DNA of 64,000 nucleotides. Source: Prosthecomicrobium pneumaticum (lineage in GTDB: Bacteria > Pseudomonadota > Alphaproteobacteria > Rhizobiales > Kaistiaceae). The stretch spans positions 734,328 to 798,327 of the forward strand of contig NZ_JACHOO010000001.1 of assembly GCF_014199915.1 (NCBI RefSeq), given 5' to 3'. Shown piece by piece: positions 27,892 to 36,188 of the stretch (positions are counted from its first letter, which is position 1; every line of letters begins with the position of its first letter). A model generated the notes under the pieces. The model worked only from the letters and a program-made list of their open reading frames with translations. It ran no database searches and was not told the DNA's origin. Made by a program: the position numbers and the translations under genes.

Positions 27892-28800
27892 TCAACCCGG
27901 CCGCGACAGCCGGTCGAGGATCACGCCGGCCGTCGCGCCATCGGTGACGAGCGCGTCGATGAGCCCCGCCCGCGCCGCGCCGACGATCGCCGCCGCCTTC
28001 GCCTCGCCGGTCGCGACGCCGATGACGCGCGGCGTGCGGCGGAGCTGCTCGACCGAGACGGCGATCATCCGCCCCTCCCCCTCCCAGTCGAGGATGGCGC
28101 CGGCGGCATCGAAATAATGGCGGATCACATCGCCCGCCGCGCCGGTGAGCCGCCGCTCGCTCGCCGTCGCCGCGGTCTCCTCCCGGGTCCGCGGGGCGTG
28201 CGGCATGCCGACGCCGACGACCGCCACGTCGATCCGCTCCCACAGCGCGACATTGTCCCGGATGGTCGGGTCGGCGAGGAAGGCGTCCCGGCTCTCGGCC
28301 GAGGGCAGATAGGGCGCGTGGATGAAGCGCGGCTCGCCGCCGAGATGCTGCGCCGCGAGACGGACGAACTCGTTGACCTGGAAATGCGGCGCCTGCTGTT
28401 GCATGCCGCCGGTCGCCGGCACGACGCGCACGCCCGCGATCTCCGGCAGGCCGGTCTGCACCACCGCCCGCACCGCCCGGCCCCAGCCGATCGCGAGCAC
28501 GCCGCCGGAAGCGAGCTTCGTCTCGCGGATCAGGCCGCCGACCGGCTCCGCGAGCGCGGCGGAGAGGCCGGCCGCCGGCGTCTCGACGACCGCCGCACGG
28601 CGCAGGCCGAGCGCCGCGGCGAGCCGCTCGGCGAGCGCCTCCGGCGCCTCGAACGGACGCACCTCGATCCGCACGATGCCTTGCTCGCGCGCCTGGCGCA
28701 GCAGCCGCGAGATGGTCGCCGTCGACACGCCGAGCTGTCTGGCGATGTCGACCTGGCTCATGTCGCTCTCGTAATGGAGCTTCGCGACGGTGTGCAGCAT
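27892..28800 (-). CDS. SorC family sugar-sensing transcriptional regulator
   Basis: The 302-residue regulator has an N-terminal helix-turn-helix (S-Q-V-D-I-A-R-Q-L-G-V-S-T-A-T-I-S-R-L-L) and a SorC sugar-phosphate-binding domain resembling a sugar-phosphate isomerase. It is divergent from the aldolase and ROK-kinase genes and probably responds to a phosphorylated intermediate. I chose ATG 28800. The frame is open further upstream (possible CTG/TTG near 28845), but that would put the inverted repeat at 28843-28861 partly inside the gene. Confidence 0.82.
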   Translation of the reverse strand: MLHTVAKLHYESDMSQVDIARQLGVSTATISRLLRQAREQGIVRIEVRPFEAPEALAERLAAALGLRRAAVVETPAAGLSAALAEPVGGLIRETKLASGGVLAIGWGRAVRAVVQTGLPEIAGVRVVPATGGMQQQAPHFQVNEFVRLAAQHLGGEPRFIHAPYLPSAESRDAFLADPTIRDNVALWERIDVAVVGVGMPHAPRTREETAATASERRLTGAAGDVIRHYFDAAGAILDWEGEGRMIAVSVEQLRRTPRVIGVATGEAKAAAIVGAARAGLIDALVTDGATAGVILDRLSRPG

Positions 28801-28842
28801 CGCCCGGGCGGCGCGCGTCTCGGCAGACGGAGGCTGGGACAG

Positions 28843-28861
28843 TTGCAAATCCTTTCTGCAA
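28843..28861. promoter_or_regulatory. Candidate SorC operator TTGCA-N9-TGCAA
   Basis: A perfect 5-base inverted repeat with a 9-base spacer lies in the 171-base divergent region between sorC and the aldolase gene, 43 bases upstream of the chosen sorC start. Position and symmetry fit a SorC-type binding site controlling both directions. Confidence 0.5.
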
Positions 28862-28971
28862 GGTGTTACAGAGAGACTTCGAACGACGCTATACCCGATC
28901 CCCGCGGCAAGGCAATCGAGCGCCCGCCCCGCGGTCCGCGCGCCGCCCGGCCGCCGACGAGGAGACTTCGC

Positions 28972-29892
28972 ATGGCACCCCCGATCGCCCGCATGACGAC
29001 CGCCGAACGGCGCGGCTACCAGCAGATCTGCGGCGCCGACGGGGCGATGATGGTGATCGCCTGCGACCAGCGCGGCGGCATGCGCACCCTGCTCGCCAAG
29101 GACCCGGCCGAACAGGCGAAGATCGGCAATGACGTGCTCGGCGACACCAAGGCCGACATCGCCCGCTACCTCGCGATCGAGGCCTCCTGCGTGCTCGTCG
29201 ATCCGATCTGCGCCGTGCCGAAGCTCGTCGACGACGGCCTCCTGCACCGCAACACGGCGCTCCTGATCGGGCTCGACGCCTCCGGCTGGGACACCGCGCC
29301 CGAAGGCTGGCGGCTGTCGAAGCTCGTCGAGGGAATCGATGCGCGGAAGGTCCGCGCGCTCGGCGGCACGGGCGGCAAGATCATGGTCTATCTGCGCTCC
29401 GACACGCCGGCCGCGAACACCCACAACATCGCCATCCTGAAGCGGGTGATCGAGGATTTCGCCGCCGAGGACCTTCTGCTCGTCGTCGAGTTCCTGACCT
29501 ATGCGCTCGACGGCGAGAGCCCCGAGGCCTATGCCGCGAAGATCCCCGAACTGATCACGGGCGGCAGCGCGATCTGCCTCGAACTCGGCGCCAAGGTGCT
29601 GAAGATCCCCTATCCCGGCTCGGCCGAAGCCTGCGCCGCCGTCACCCGCCTCGCCGGCGACGTGCCCTGGGCGGTCCTCTCGGCCGGCGTCGACCACGCC
29701 ACCTTCCTGAAGCAGGTCGAGACCGCGATGGCGAACGGCGCCTCGGGCGTGATCGCCGGCCGCTCGCTGTGGAAGGACTGCATCGCGCTCGATCGCGCCG
29801 TCACGCGCGAGCGGCTGACCACCATCGCCGTGCCGCGCCTGCGCGAGATCCAGGCGGTGATCGCCCGCCACCGGCCCGCCGCGGCGGCCTGA
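28972..29892 (+). CDS. Class I aldolase of the LacD/YihT type
   Basis: The 306-residue TIM-barrel aldolase resembles tagatose-1,6-bisphosphate aldolase (LacD) and sulfofructosephosphate aldolase (YihT). Notable segments are V-I-A-C-D-Q-R-G-G near residue 30, a glycine-rich G-G-T-G-G-K-I-M-V-Y strand near residue 130, E-F-L-T-Y near 180 and the probable Schiff-base lysine in K-V-L-K-I-P-Y-P-G near 210. ATG 28972 follows GGAG. Only two bases separate it from the ROK-kinase fusion, so the two form an operon opposite sorC. Family level cannot separate tagatose-bisphosphate from sulfosugar substrates; no sulfoglycolysis partner such as YihS is seen. Confidence 0.75.
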   Translation: MAPPIARMTTAERRGYQQICGADGAMMVIACDQRGGMRTLLAKDPAEQAKIGNDVLGDTKADIARYLAIEASCVLVDPICAVPKLVDDGLLHRNTALLIGLDASGWDTAPEGWRLSKLVEGIDARKVRALGGTGGKIMVYLRSDTPAANTHNIAILKRVIEDFAAEDLLLVVEFLTYALDGESPEAYAAKIPELITGGSAICLELGAKVLKIPYPGSAEACAAVTRLAGDVPWAVLSAGVDHATFLKQVETAMANGASGVIAGRSLWKDCIALDRAVTRERLTTIAVPRLREIQAVIARHRPAAAA

Positions 29893-29894
29893 TC

Positions 29895-31412
29895 ATGGCG
29901 CCGGGCCGGTCCGCGATCGGCGTCGACATCGGCGGCACGCATATCCGTGCCGCCCGGGTCTCCGAAGCGGGCGCCATCCTCGCGATCACGCGGACGGCGA
30001 GCGCGCGCGATCCCGAGCGGGCGCTCGACGCCGTCATCGCGGCGATCCGTGCCGTCGACGCGGACGACGCCGCGGCGATCGGCATCGGCGTGCCCGGCCG
30101 GGTCGACGCGGCGACCGGCGCGGTGCTGTCGGGCGGCTATGTCGACCTCTCCGGCGTCGCCCTGCGCGCCCGGATCGAGGCGCTGTTCGGCCGGCCGGTG
30201 GCGATCGACAATGATTGCGGCATGGCGCTCGTCGCGGAAGCGGCGGTCGGCGCGGCACGCGGCCTTCGGAACGTCGTCATGCTGACGATCGGCACCGGCA
30301 TCGGCGGCGCGCTGATGGAGGGGGGCCGGCTCCTGCGCGGCCGGCGCACCGCCGGCCAGCTCGGCCATCTCGTCGTCGAGACCGAGGGGCGGCCTTGCGT
30401 CTGCGGCAAGCGCGGCTGCGTCGAGACGACCAGCTCGGGCACCGCGCTCGGCCGGCTGATCGCCGGGGCGGGCCTCGCCGCGGGCACAACGGCGGCGGAG
30501 CTGCGCCGCCGCGCCGAAGCGGGCGACCCGGCCGCCACCGGCGTATTGCGGGCATGGGCGCTGCCGCTCCGCGCGGCGATCGACAGCCTCGCCGCGGCGC
30601 TCGACCCCGACATCGTGCTGCTCGGCGGCGGGCTCGGCGCCGAGGCCGCCGCGGCCGTCGCCGCCCTGCCGGCGCAGCCCTCCTGGTATCCCTGCCGGAT
30701 CGCCGCCGCCGCGCTCGGCGACGAGGCCGGCGTGATCGGCGCGGCGCACGCCGCGCTCGACCGCTCCGCTCCCCTCGCGGCCGGCTCGCCCCCGGCCGCG
30801 ATCGGCCGTTCCGCTTCGGCCGCGGCCGGCTCGCCGCCCGCCGCGATCCCCGCACGCGCCGCGGGCGCGACCGCGCCGCGGCCGAAACGGGCGGTGCTCG
30901 TCAACGGCGTGCCGGCGAGCGGCAAGAGCGGCGTCGCCCGCGCCCTCGCGGAGCGCACCGGCTGGCCCGTCCTCGCGCTCGACGTGATCAAGAACCCGTT
31001 TCTCGAGCGGATCGAGGGCGTCGACCGGCCGTTCAACCGGCTGCTCGGCCAGGCGAGCTATGCGGCGATCTTCGCGACGATCGGCGCGGCGCCGCCCGGC
31101 TCGACCTTCATCGTCGACGCCTGGTTCGGCTTCCAGCCGGAGGCGGTGCTCGATGCGCACATCGCAACGGCGGGGCTCGATCAGGTCGCCGAAATCTGGT
31201 GCCACGCGCCGCCCGACACGGTCGCCGAGCGCTACCGCAGCCGGGCCGCGGCGCGCCTCCCCGGCCATCCCGGCGCCGCCTATGCGGACGAACTCCGCCT
31301 CCTCGCCGCCCGCGCCACCCCGCTCGGCCGCGGCCCGCTGATCGCGGTCGACACCACGACCCCGCTCGACGCCGGCCGTCTCGCCGACTGGCTGACGGAG
31401 ATGGGATTTTAG
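29895..31412 (+). CDS. Fusion of ROK sugar kinase and P-loop kinase domain
   Basis: The 505-residue protein is made of two kinase-type domains. Residues 1 to about 290 form a ROK kinase: the ATP motif G-V-D-I-G-G-T-H-I-R, G-T-G-I-G-G-A, and the zinc motif C-V-C-G-K-R-G-C-V-E. The catalytic-region motif reads T-A-G-Q-L-G-H rather than the usual G-E-x-G-H. A low-complexity linker follows with a tandem A-A-G-S-P-P-A-A-I repeat (about 295-330). From about residue 335 a P-loop kinase domain begins: V-N-G-V-P-A-S-G-K-S-G-V-A-R, then a D-A-W-F-G-F acid segment. ATG 29895 is coupled to the aldolase stop. It may phosphorylate a sugar twice for the aldolase upstream; this is inference. Confidence 0.8.
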   Translation: MAPGRSAIGVDIGGTHIRAARVSEAGAILAITRTASARDPERALDAVIAAIRAVDADDAAAIGIGVPGRVDAATGAVLSGGYVDLSGVALRARIEALFGRPVAIDNDCGMALVAEAAVGAARGLRNVVMLTIGTGIGGALMEGGRLLRGRRTAGQLGHLVVETEGRPCVCGKRGCVETTSSGTALGRLIAGAGLAAGTTAAELRRRAEAGDPAATGVLRAWALPLRAAIDSLAAALDPDIVLLGGGLGAEAAAAVAALPAQPSWYPCRIAAAALGDEAGVIGAAHAALDRSAPLAAGSPPAAIGRSASAAAGSPPAAIPARAAGATAPRPKRAVLVNGVPASGKSGVARALAERTGWPVLALDVIKNPFLERIEGVDRPFNRLLGQASYAAIFATIGAAPPGSTFIVDAWFGFQPEAVLDAHIATAGLDQVAEIWCHAPPDTVAERYRSRAAARLPGHPGAAYADELRLLAARATPLGRGPLIAVDTTTPLDAGRLADWLTEMGF

Positions 31413-31568
31413 GGGATCGGGACCGGCCGAGCGCGGATCCCTGCGGCTCGCGACGCAGAGAGCGACGGACCGGCCCGGACGGCGGCGGCGCCGCGTGCGG
31501 GCCGCGCCGTCACATCCCGGCAGGGTCCGGTCCGCACGAAATGGCACCGCCCCCGCGGCCGCGTCGCC

Positions 31569-33041
31569 TCAGCCGGCGGACGGCACGGCCCGCGCGGCGA
31601 TCAGGCGGAAGGGCACGGCGTCGTATTTCGCGTGCATCTCCGCCGGCGCGTCGGTGTTGAAGCTGCGCGACGGCGCCGCGGCGATCGCGAGGCCGGTCTC
31701 GCCCGGCTCGAGCGCGAGGCGGAAGCGGAAACGGAACACACCCCGTCGTGCACCCTTGTCCCGCACATAGGCCCGGAGCCGCAGATGGTGGCGGCCGGCC
31801 GTGTTGATCTCGAAATCGACCCGGCGCGTGGCGGGCGGGAGCTCCGCCTCGACCGCCAGATCGACGAGCCCGCGCCAGCCGTGCCCCGCCTTCACGCCCG
31901 GCAGCGCGATCGCCGCCTCGATCGCCTCCGGTCCGGCGGATTCCGCGGTCGGTGACGGAGCCGGCGGAAGGCGGAGCGCGGGCAGGACGAGCCGGCTGCG
32001 GACCCGTTTGCGGCGACGCGCGAGACCGTGCCGCATCTGCTTCGCGAACAGGCGGGCGGTCCAGAAGAAGCCGAGCGAGGCGTTCTTCGGCCGCGCTTCG
32101 GCGACCGTGGCGAGGAGACGGAGCGGATGGCGGCCCGCCCGACCCTCGAGCCGGCGCAGCATCCCCTCCGGCACCGGGCGTTGCAGCCGTTCGCGGACAT
32201 AGCCGAGCACCAGAGCGCCGGCGACATCGAGCCGGCGGCGGACGAGGTCGTCTTCGAGACGGTCCCAGTCGATGCCCTGATCCGCCATATGAGCGATGTC
32301 GGCGAGCCAGTCGCTCGACTTGTGGGCATCGTGCACGCCGTGCGCGATGGCGAGCGTCGTCGTGTCGGTCGGATCGGGGATCAGCACCGCGACGCCGCCG
32401 AGCCGGGCGGCCCGGGCGTGGCGCCAGATCTCCCGGTCCGCTTCCATATTGTCGAACGGGCTGTGGAACGGTGTCCGGTGGAGGTCGAGATTGCCGAAGC
32501 GGCCGGACAGCAGATTGATCCCGACGGCGTCGGCCAGCTGGCTGCGGTGATAGAGCACCGTGCCGGAACCGGACGGAATCCAGCCCGCGCCGGTGACGAT
32601 GTCGTAGGCGGCTTCGAGCTGCACCGGCCGGACGCACACGTCGATGTCGTTGACGATCCGGCCGCGCGCCGAGAGATCGCCGCTCGCGGCGCGGGCGGCG
32701 CCCTTGACGGCGAGGAGCTCGATACCGGCGGCGGCGAGACGGCGCAGCACCGGCGAGACGGCGCCGATCGCCAGCTGGCTGCGGCTCCAGATCGCCCGCT
32801 CGATACCCGCGATCCGCGGCGCATAGGGGCTCGCGGGCGCGAACATCGCGATGCGCGGCGCGGCGAGGCTGATCAGCCGGTATTCGCCCCAGGGGAGCGC
32901 GTCGAAATCGGCGGCCGCCTCAAAGGCGTGCCAGGCTTCGGCCGCCGCGCCGGAATCGGCGAGGGTGGCCGCGCGCAGCAAGAGGTCGATCGAACCGGTC
33001 GGCCAGCCGCTGCGCAGCGTCCGTTCGACGAAGCCCCCCAT
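31569..33041 (-). CDS. Nucleotidyltransferase family protein (NTP_transf_5 type)
   Basis: The 490-residue protein resembles the NTP_transf_5 family of uncharacterised nucleotidyltransferases found in exopolysaccharide and lasso-peptide-like clusters. The probable active site has V-K-G-A near residue 118 and R-I-V-N-D-I-D-V-C-V (about residues 133-142), with the acidic pair of a polymerase-beta-like fold. A later H-G-V-H-D-A-H-K-S-S-D-W-L-A-D motif is typical of the family. It is last in the operon of the HprK-like and PqqD-like genes, 19 bases after a GT2 gene. It may add a nucleotide to a phosphorylated peptide or glycan; this is inference. Confidence 0.68.
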   Translation of the reverse strand: MGGFVERTLRSGWPTGSIDLLLRAATLADSGAAAEAWHAFEAAADFDALPWGEYRLISLAAPRIAMFAPASPYAPRIAGIERAIWSRSQLAIGAVSPVLRRLAAAGIELLAVKGAARAASGDLSARGRIVNDIDVCVRPVQLEAAYDIVTGAGWIPSGSGTVLYHRSQLADAVGINLLSGRFGNLDLHRTPFHSPFDNMEADREIWRHARAARLGGVAVLIPDPTDTTTLAIAHGVHDAHKSSDWLADIAHMADQGIDWDRLEDDLVRRRLDVAGALVLGYVRERLQRPVPEGMLRRLEGRAGRHPLRLLATVAEARPKNASLGFFWTARLFAKQMRHGLARRRKRVRSRLVLPALRLPPAPSPTAESAGPEAIEAAIALPGVKAGHGWRGLVDLAVEAELPPATRRVDFEINTAGRHHLRLRAYVRDKGARRGVFRFRFRLALEPGETGLAIAAAPSRSFNTDAPAEMHAKYDAVPFRLIAARAVPSAG

Positions 33042-33060
33042 CTCGCCCGCCCGCCCCCGC

Positions 33061-33753
33061 TCAGCCCGCCGGTCCGCCGCCCGCCGAGGCGACGGCTTCG
33101 CGCCGCTTCAGCGCCTCGTGGATCGCGTGCAGATAGCCCTTCACCCGGTCGCTGTTGCGCGCATCCGAAAGGCTGCCCGGCCGCACGCGGCGCAGCGCCA
33201 GCACCTCCTCGATCATCTCGTGCCGCTGCCCGGCGGCGCGGCCGCGCTCCAGCCAGTCGATCAGCTCGCCGAGATAGCCGGGAAAATCGACGAGATCGCC
33301 GACCGCGCGCGCCGCCTCGGTGCGGAACACCATGGTGGTGCGGGTCCACATCCGCTGCGGCGCCGCGCTCTCGTCCGGAGCCGTGCCGTCCCGGAAGAGC
33401 CGGCCGAGCGCGAAGACGGCGGCGAGATCGGGCCGCGCGTCGAGCCGGTCGAGTTGCACCGTCATCTTGTGCGGCAGCCAGAGATCGTCCGAATCGAGCG
33501 TGGCGAAATAGGGCGTCGCGACGGCATGGATGCCGGCGGTGGTCGCCGAGCCCGGACCGCCATTCGCCTTTCGGATCACCCGGACGCGCGGATCGATCGC
33601 CGCCGCGACGGCGGCCGTGCCGTCCGACGAGCCGTCGTCGACGACCACGACGGCCTGCGGCGGCTCCGTCTGCGCGAACGCCGAGGCGATCGTCTCGGCA
33701 AGCGTCGCCGCAGCATTGTAGGCCGGGATGACGACGGTATAGGCCCGCATCAT
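33061..33753 (-). CDS. Family 2 glycosyltransferase (second of pair)
   Basis: The 230-residue GT2 enzyme has V-V-I-P-A-Y-N-A-A at the N-terminus, V-V-V-V-D-D-G-S-S-D-G-T near residue 38, N-G-G-P-G-S-A and the D-S-D-D-L-W DxD motif near residue 88. It is short, consisting mainly of the catalytic domain. Its start overlaps the stop of the preceding GT2 gene by four bases (ATGA), showing an operon. Donor sugar and acceptor are unknown. Confidence 0.83.
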   Translation of the reverse strand: MMRAYTVVIPAYNAAATLAETIASAFAQTEPPQAVVVVDDGSSDGTAAVAAAIDPRVRVIRKANGGPGSATTAGIHAVATPYFATLDSDDLWLPHKMTVQLDRLDARPDLAAVFALGRLFRDGTAPDESAAPQRMWTRTTMVFRTEAARAVGDLVDFPGYLGELIDWLERGRAAGQRHEMIEEVLALRRVRPGSLSDARNSDRVKGYLHAIHEALKRREAVASAGGGPAG

Positions 33754-34514
33754 GCGCCGAGATCCTCTTCGATCTGATCGCGGCGCAGGAACAGCTCGTG
33801 AAACACCTCTGGCAGCTCGCCGCGCTTCGCCAGGCGATTGCGGGCCGCCCATTTGAGGCTCGCCAACATGAATTCCCGCCGCATTTCCGCCGTGTCGAGC
33901 GTCACATTCGCATCGTGCCGGCGATAATAGGCGGCGATGCCGTCGTCGAGCACCAGCCGGGCGCCGGCCTCGACGACGCGCAGCACATAGTCCGTGTCGC
34001 AGCCCTGCCGGAAGGTCTCGTCGAAGCGGCCGACCTTCGCGAACACCGCTGCCCGATAGAGGGCCGACTGCAGGTAGGGGCCGCGGATGACCTTGGTACG
34101 GCTGCCTTCGAGCGGGCCGAGCGTCACCGGATCGAACCGGCCGAACATCGCGACGCGGCCGTAGAGCACGTCGATCTCGGGATGGTCGGCGAGCAGCGCC
34201 TGCTGGCGCGTCAGGCGGCCCGGATAGGAGAGGTCGTCGGAATCGAGGAAGGCGACGAAGTCCGCGTCGGGCCGCCGCGCCTCGACCGCGGTGTTGCGCG
34301 CCGCCGCGATGCCCTTTCTCGGATTGTCGAGCAGACGGATGCGCGGCTCGGCGCGGGCATAGCGTTCGATGATGGCGCGCGTGCCGTCGGTCGAATGGTC
34401 GTCGACGACGAGGATCTCGAGGTCGAGCGGCCCGGCCTCGGGGAGCAGCGAATCGAGCGCCGCCGCGATGAAGCGCTCGGCATTGTAGGCGGGCATGACG
34501 ACGCTAATCGACAT
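33750..34514 (-). CDS. Family 2 glycosyltransferase (first of pair)
   Basis: The 254-residue GT2 enzyme has V-V-M-P-A-Y-N-A-E, V-D-D-H-S-T-D-G-T, R-K-G-I-A-A-A-R-N and D-S-D-D-L-S-Y-P in the usual order. The ATG at 34514 lies inside the end of the HprK-like gene (11-base overlap), so the genes are co-translated. It probably acts with the second GT2 on the same glycan. Confidence 0.83.
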   Translation of the reverse strand: MSISVVMPAYNAERFIAAALDSLLPEAGPLDLEILVVDDHSTDGTRAIIERYARAEPRIRLLDNPRKGIAAARNTAVEARRPDADFVAFLDSDDLSYPGRLTRQQALLADHPEIDVLYGRVAMFGRFDPVTLGPLEGSRTKVIRGPYLQSALYRAAVFAKVGRFDETFRQGCDTDYVLRVVEAGARLVLDDGIAAYYRRHDANVTLDTAEMRREFMLASLKWAARNRLAKRGELPEVFHELFLRRDQIEEDLGA

Positions 34515-35565
34515 GGCGGGGCAGCTCCGCGAAGAGGCGCCGGAAGGCGGCCGCGACATCGGCCGGATCGCGCCCGAGCCGCGCCCGATAGGCGGGCAAG
34601 GAGCGGGCCAGTCCCGAGAAGAAGCGGAATCCCTCCTCCCTGTCCCCGGGCAGCTGGAAGACCGCCGAGGGCGCGAGACGGAGCGCGGCGATCTGTGACG
34701 ACGTCGGCACGATCTCCGTCGTCGATCCACCGGTGATCTCGGGAATGACGATGGCGTCGATCGCGAGCGTATCGACGAGACCGCCGGGCACCAGCGCCGC
34801 GGCATCGAACTCGTATTTGCCCGCCCAGTTGAGCTCGGCGGACGGCAGATCCTCGGGCCGTAGGCCGACACGGTCGAGCCCGGGGGCATCCTGCTTGAAG
34901 GTCCGGAACAGAGCGCGCGCGACGATCGGCCCGTTCCGTTCGAGCATCACGTAATCGTCGCCGACGCTCGTCAGGCCGTGGAGGACACCGGACAGGGTGG
35001 TGCCGGACTTGCCCGATCCGCTCCCCCCGACGAGCAGCACGCCGCGCCCGTCGAGGCCGAGCGTCGCGGCATGGGTGAAGCGGCGGCCGGACGCGGCATA
35101 GGCCCAGTGCATGAAGAGCCGCAGCGGCGCGCCGCGTTCCCAGGGCGGCACGGCGAGCGGCTCGGGCAGGCTATAGACGCCGCGGCCGGTGGCAGGATCG
35201 AAGATCTGCCAGGACGGCGCATCGTGATAGTAGAAGCCCCGCAGCCCCTCCCCGGTGAGCGAGGCGTCGAAGGCGCGCGCCGAGAAGCCCGCCTCCGTGT
35301 CCCACGGTGCGGGCGCGGGCCAGCCCGCCATCGTCGCGTCGAAGGCGAGGACGCTCGCCCGCACGGCCGGCATGGGTTCGGCCGCGGGCGGGACGAGCTG
35401 GGCGCGACAGAGTTCCGTAAGGGCACCGCGGCCGGCGGTGAGATCGATCGTCAGTCCGGGAAGGACGAGAGCCTCCCGATCTGTCTCCGCCGGCGCGAAC
35501 GCTTCCGCCTCTGCGAGCAGGGCGCGCGCATAGGCCGGCAGCCCGGCGAGCGAAACCGGCCGCAC
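34504..35565 (-). CDS. HPr-kinase-like P-loop protein
   Basis: The 353-residue protein has a C-terminal HprK-like kinase domain, with Walker A G-G-S-G-S-G-K-S-G-T-T near residue 180, followed by G-D-D-Y-V and an acidic strand. The N-terminal 170 residues are specific to this family. Such HprK homologues, paired with PqqD-like proteins, are known from lasso-peptide and exopolysaccharide-associated clusters, where they are thought to phosphorylate a peptide or glycan. The GTG start at 35565 sits one base after the PqqD stop, giving tight coupling. The target is unknown. Confidence 0.72.
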   Translation of the reverse strand: MRPVSLAGLPAYARALLAEAEAFAPAETDREALVLPGLTIDLTAGRGALTELCRAQLVPPAAEPMPAVRASVLAFDATMAGWPAPAPWDTEAGFSARAFDASLTGEGLRGFYYHDAPSWQIFDPATGRGVYSLPEPLAVPPWERGAPLRLFMHWAYAASGRRFTHAATLGLDGRGVLLVGGSGSGKSGTTLSGVLHGLTSVGDDYVMLERNGPIVARALFRTFKQDAPGLDRVGLRPEDLPSAELNWAGKYEFDAAALVPGGLVDTLAIDAIVIPEITGGSTTEIVPTSSQIAALRLAPSAVFQLPGDREEGFRFFSGLARSLPAYRARLGRDPADVAAAFRRLFAELPRHVD

Positions 35566-35566
35566 G

Positions 35567-35992
35567 TCAGGGCGTCGCAGGGCGCTGGACGGGCCAGCCC
35601 TGCCCCTCGTCCACATCGTGGATCGGATCGGCATAGATCAGCTCGGCCAGATCGTCATAGACGACGAGGGCCGGCGGCTCGCCCGACAAGGGCTCGGCGA
35701 AGACGACGGGCTCCGGACGACCACCCTCGCCCGGCCGAATCAGCTTGCGCCCGACCAGTTCGGAAAGAAAGGATCGCACCCCCGGCACGAGGTCGGAACG
35801 CCCGGCACCAACGCCATCGACGATCGACTCGATTGAATAGCCGTCGATCAGCAGAGACCAGATCCGGCCGGCATTGCCGCCCAGACTGTAATAATGGCCA
35901 CTCGAAAGATCGAGAACGACGGATTGCCCCTGGAACGTCTCCGTCACGACGTCCGGCGCATTGATGACCCAATGCCCCGATAACTCACCCAT
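35567..35992 (-). CDS. PqqD-like peptide-binding protein
   Basis: The 141-residue protein has a PqqD/RRE-like fold signature: V-V-L-D-L-S-S-G-H-Y-Y-S-L-G-G-N-A-G-R-I-W near residues 30-50, then helices with L-V-G-R-K-L-I. A distinctive C-terminal tail reads D-L-A-E-L-I-Y-A-D-P-I-H-D-V-D-E, shared by my recollection with PqqD homologues in HprK-containing clusters. The family binds leader peptides of modified peptides. It is first in the five-gene operon. I chose ATG 35992; an in-frame ATG at 36034 is an alternative. No precursor peptide gene was recognised nearby. Confidence 0.7.
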   Translation of the reverse strand: MGELSGHWVINAPDVVTETFQGQSVVLDLSSGHYYSLGGNAGRIWSLLIDGYSIESIVDGVGAGRSDLVPGVRSFLSELVGRKLIRPGEGGRPEPVVFAEPLSGEPPALVVYDDLAELIYADPIHDVDEGQGWPVQRPATP

Positions 35993-36125
35993 CAAGATTG
36001 GCCCCCGCCGATCCCACTCCCGCTCAGCGGGCATCAGGTCAAATTCGACACGGTTACAATATCTTACGACGGCAAAACGCGTCAATCCCCGCGAGCTCGG
36101 GCCGGCGGCGCCGCCACGCCGCCGA

Positions 36126-36154
36126 TTGACAGATGTCTTCTTGTTCGGACAACT
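36126..36154 (+). promoter_or_regulatory. Promoter with GntR-type operator upstream of the TIM-barrel-like gene
   Basis: A -35-like TTGACA (36126-36131) and a -10-like ACAACT (36149-36154) are 17 bases apart. The inverted repeat CTTGT-TCGG-ACAAC (36140-36153) lies over the downstream half. It closely matches the operators at 37534 and 46167. Confidence 0.55.
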
Positions 36155-36188
36155 GATCAGGTTCGAAGCAGGAGCCGGAGCGCCCGCC

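Noticed and set aside
28972-29892. Sulfoglycolysis locus based on similarity of the aldolase to YihT
   Set aside because: No isomerase, sulfonate exporter or sulfolactaldehyde enzyme is present; LacD-type tagatose-bisphosphate aldolase is equally likely, so it is kept only as a possibility.
36000-36188. Search for a short precursor peptide gene next to the PqqD-like gene
   Set aside because: No short frame with a ribosome binding site and leader/core-like composition was seen on either strand.
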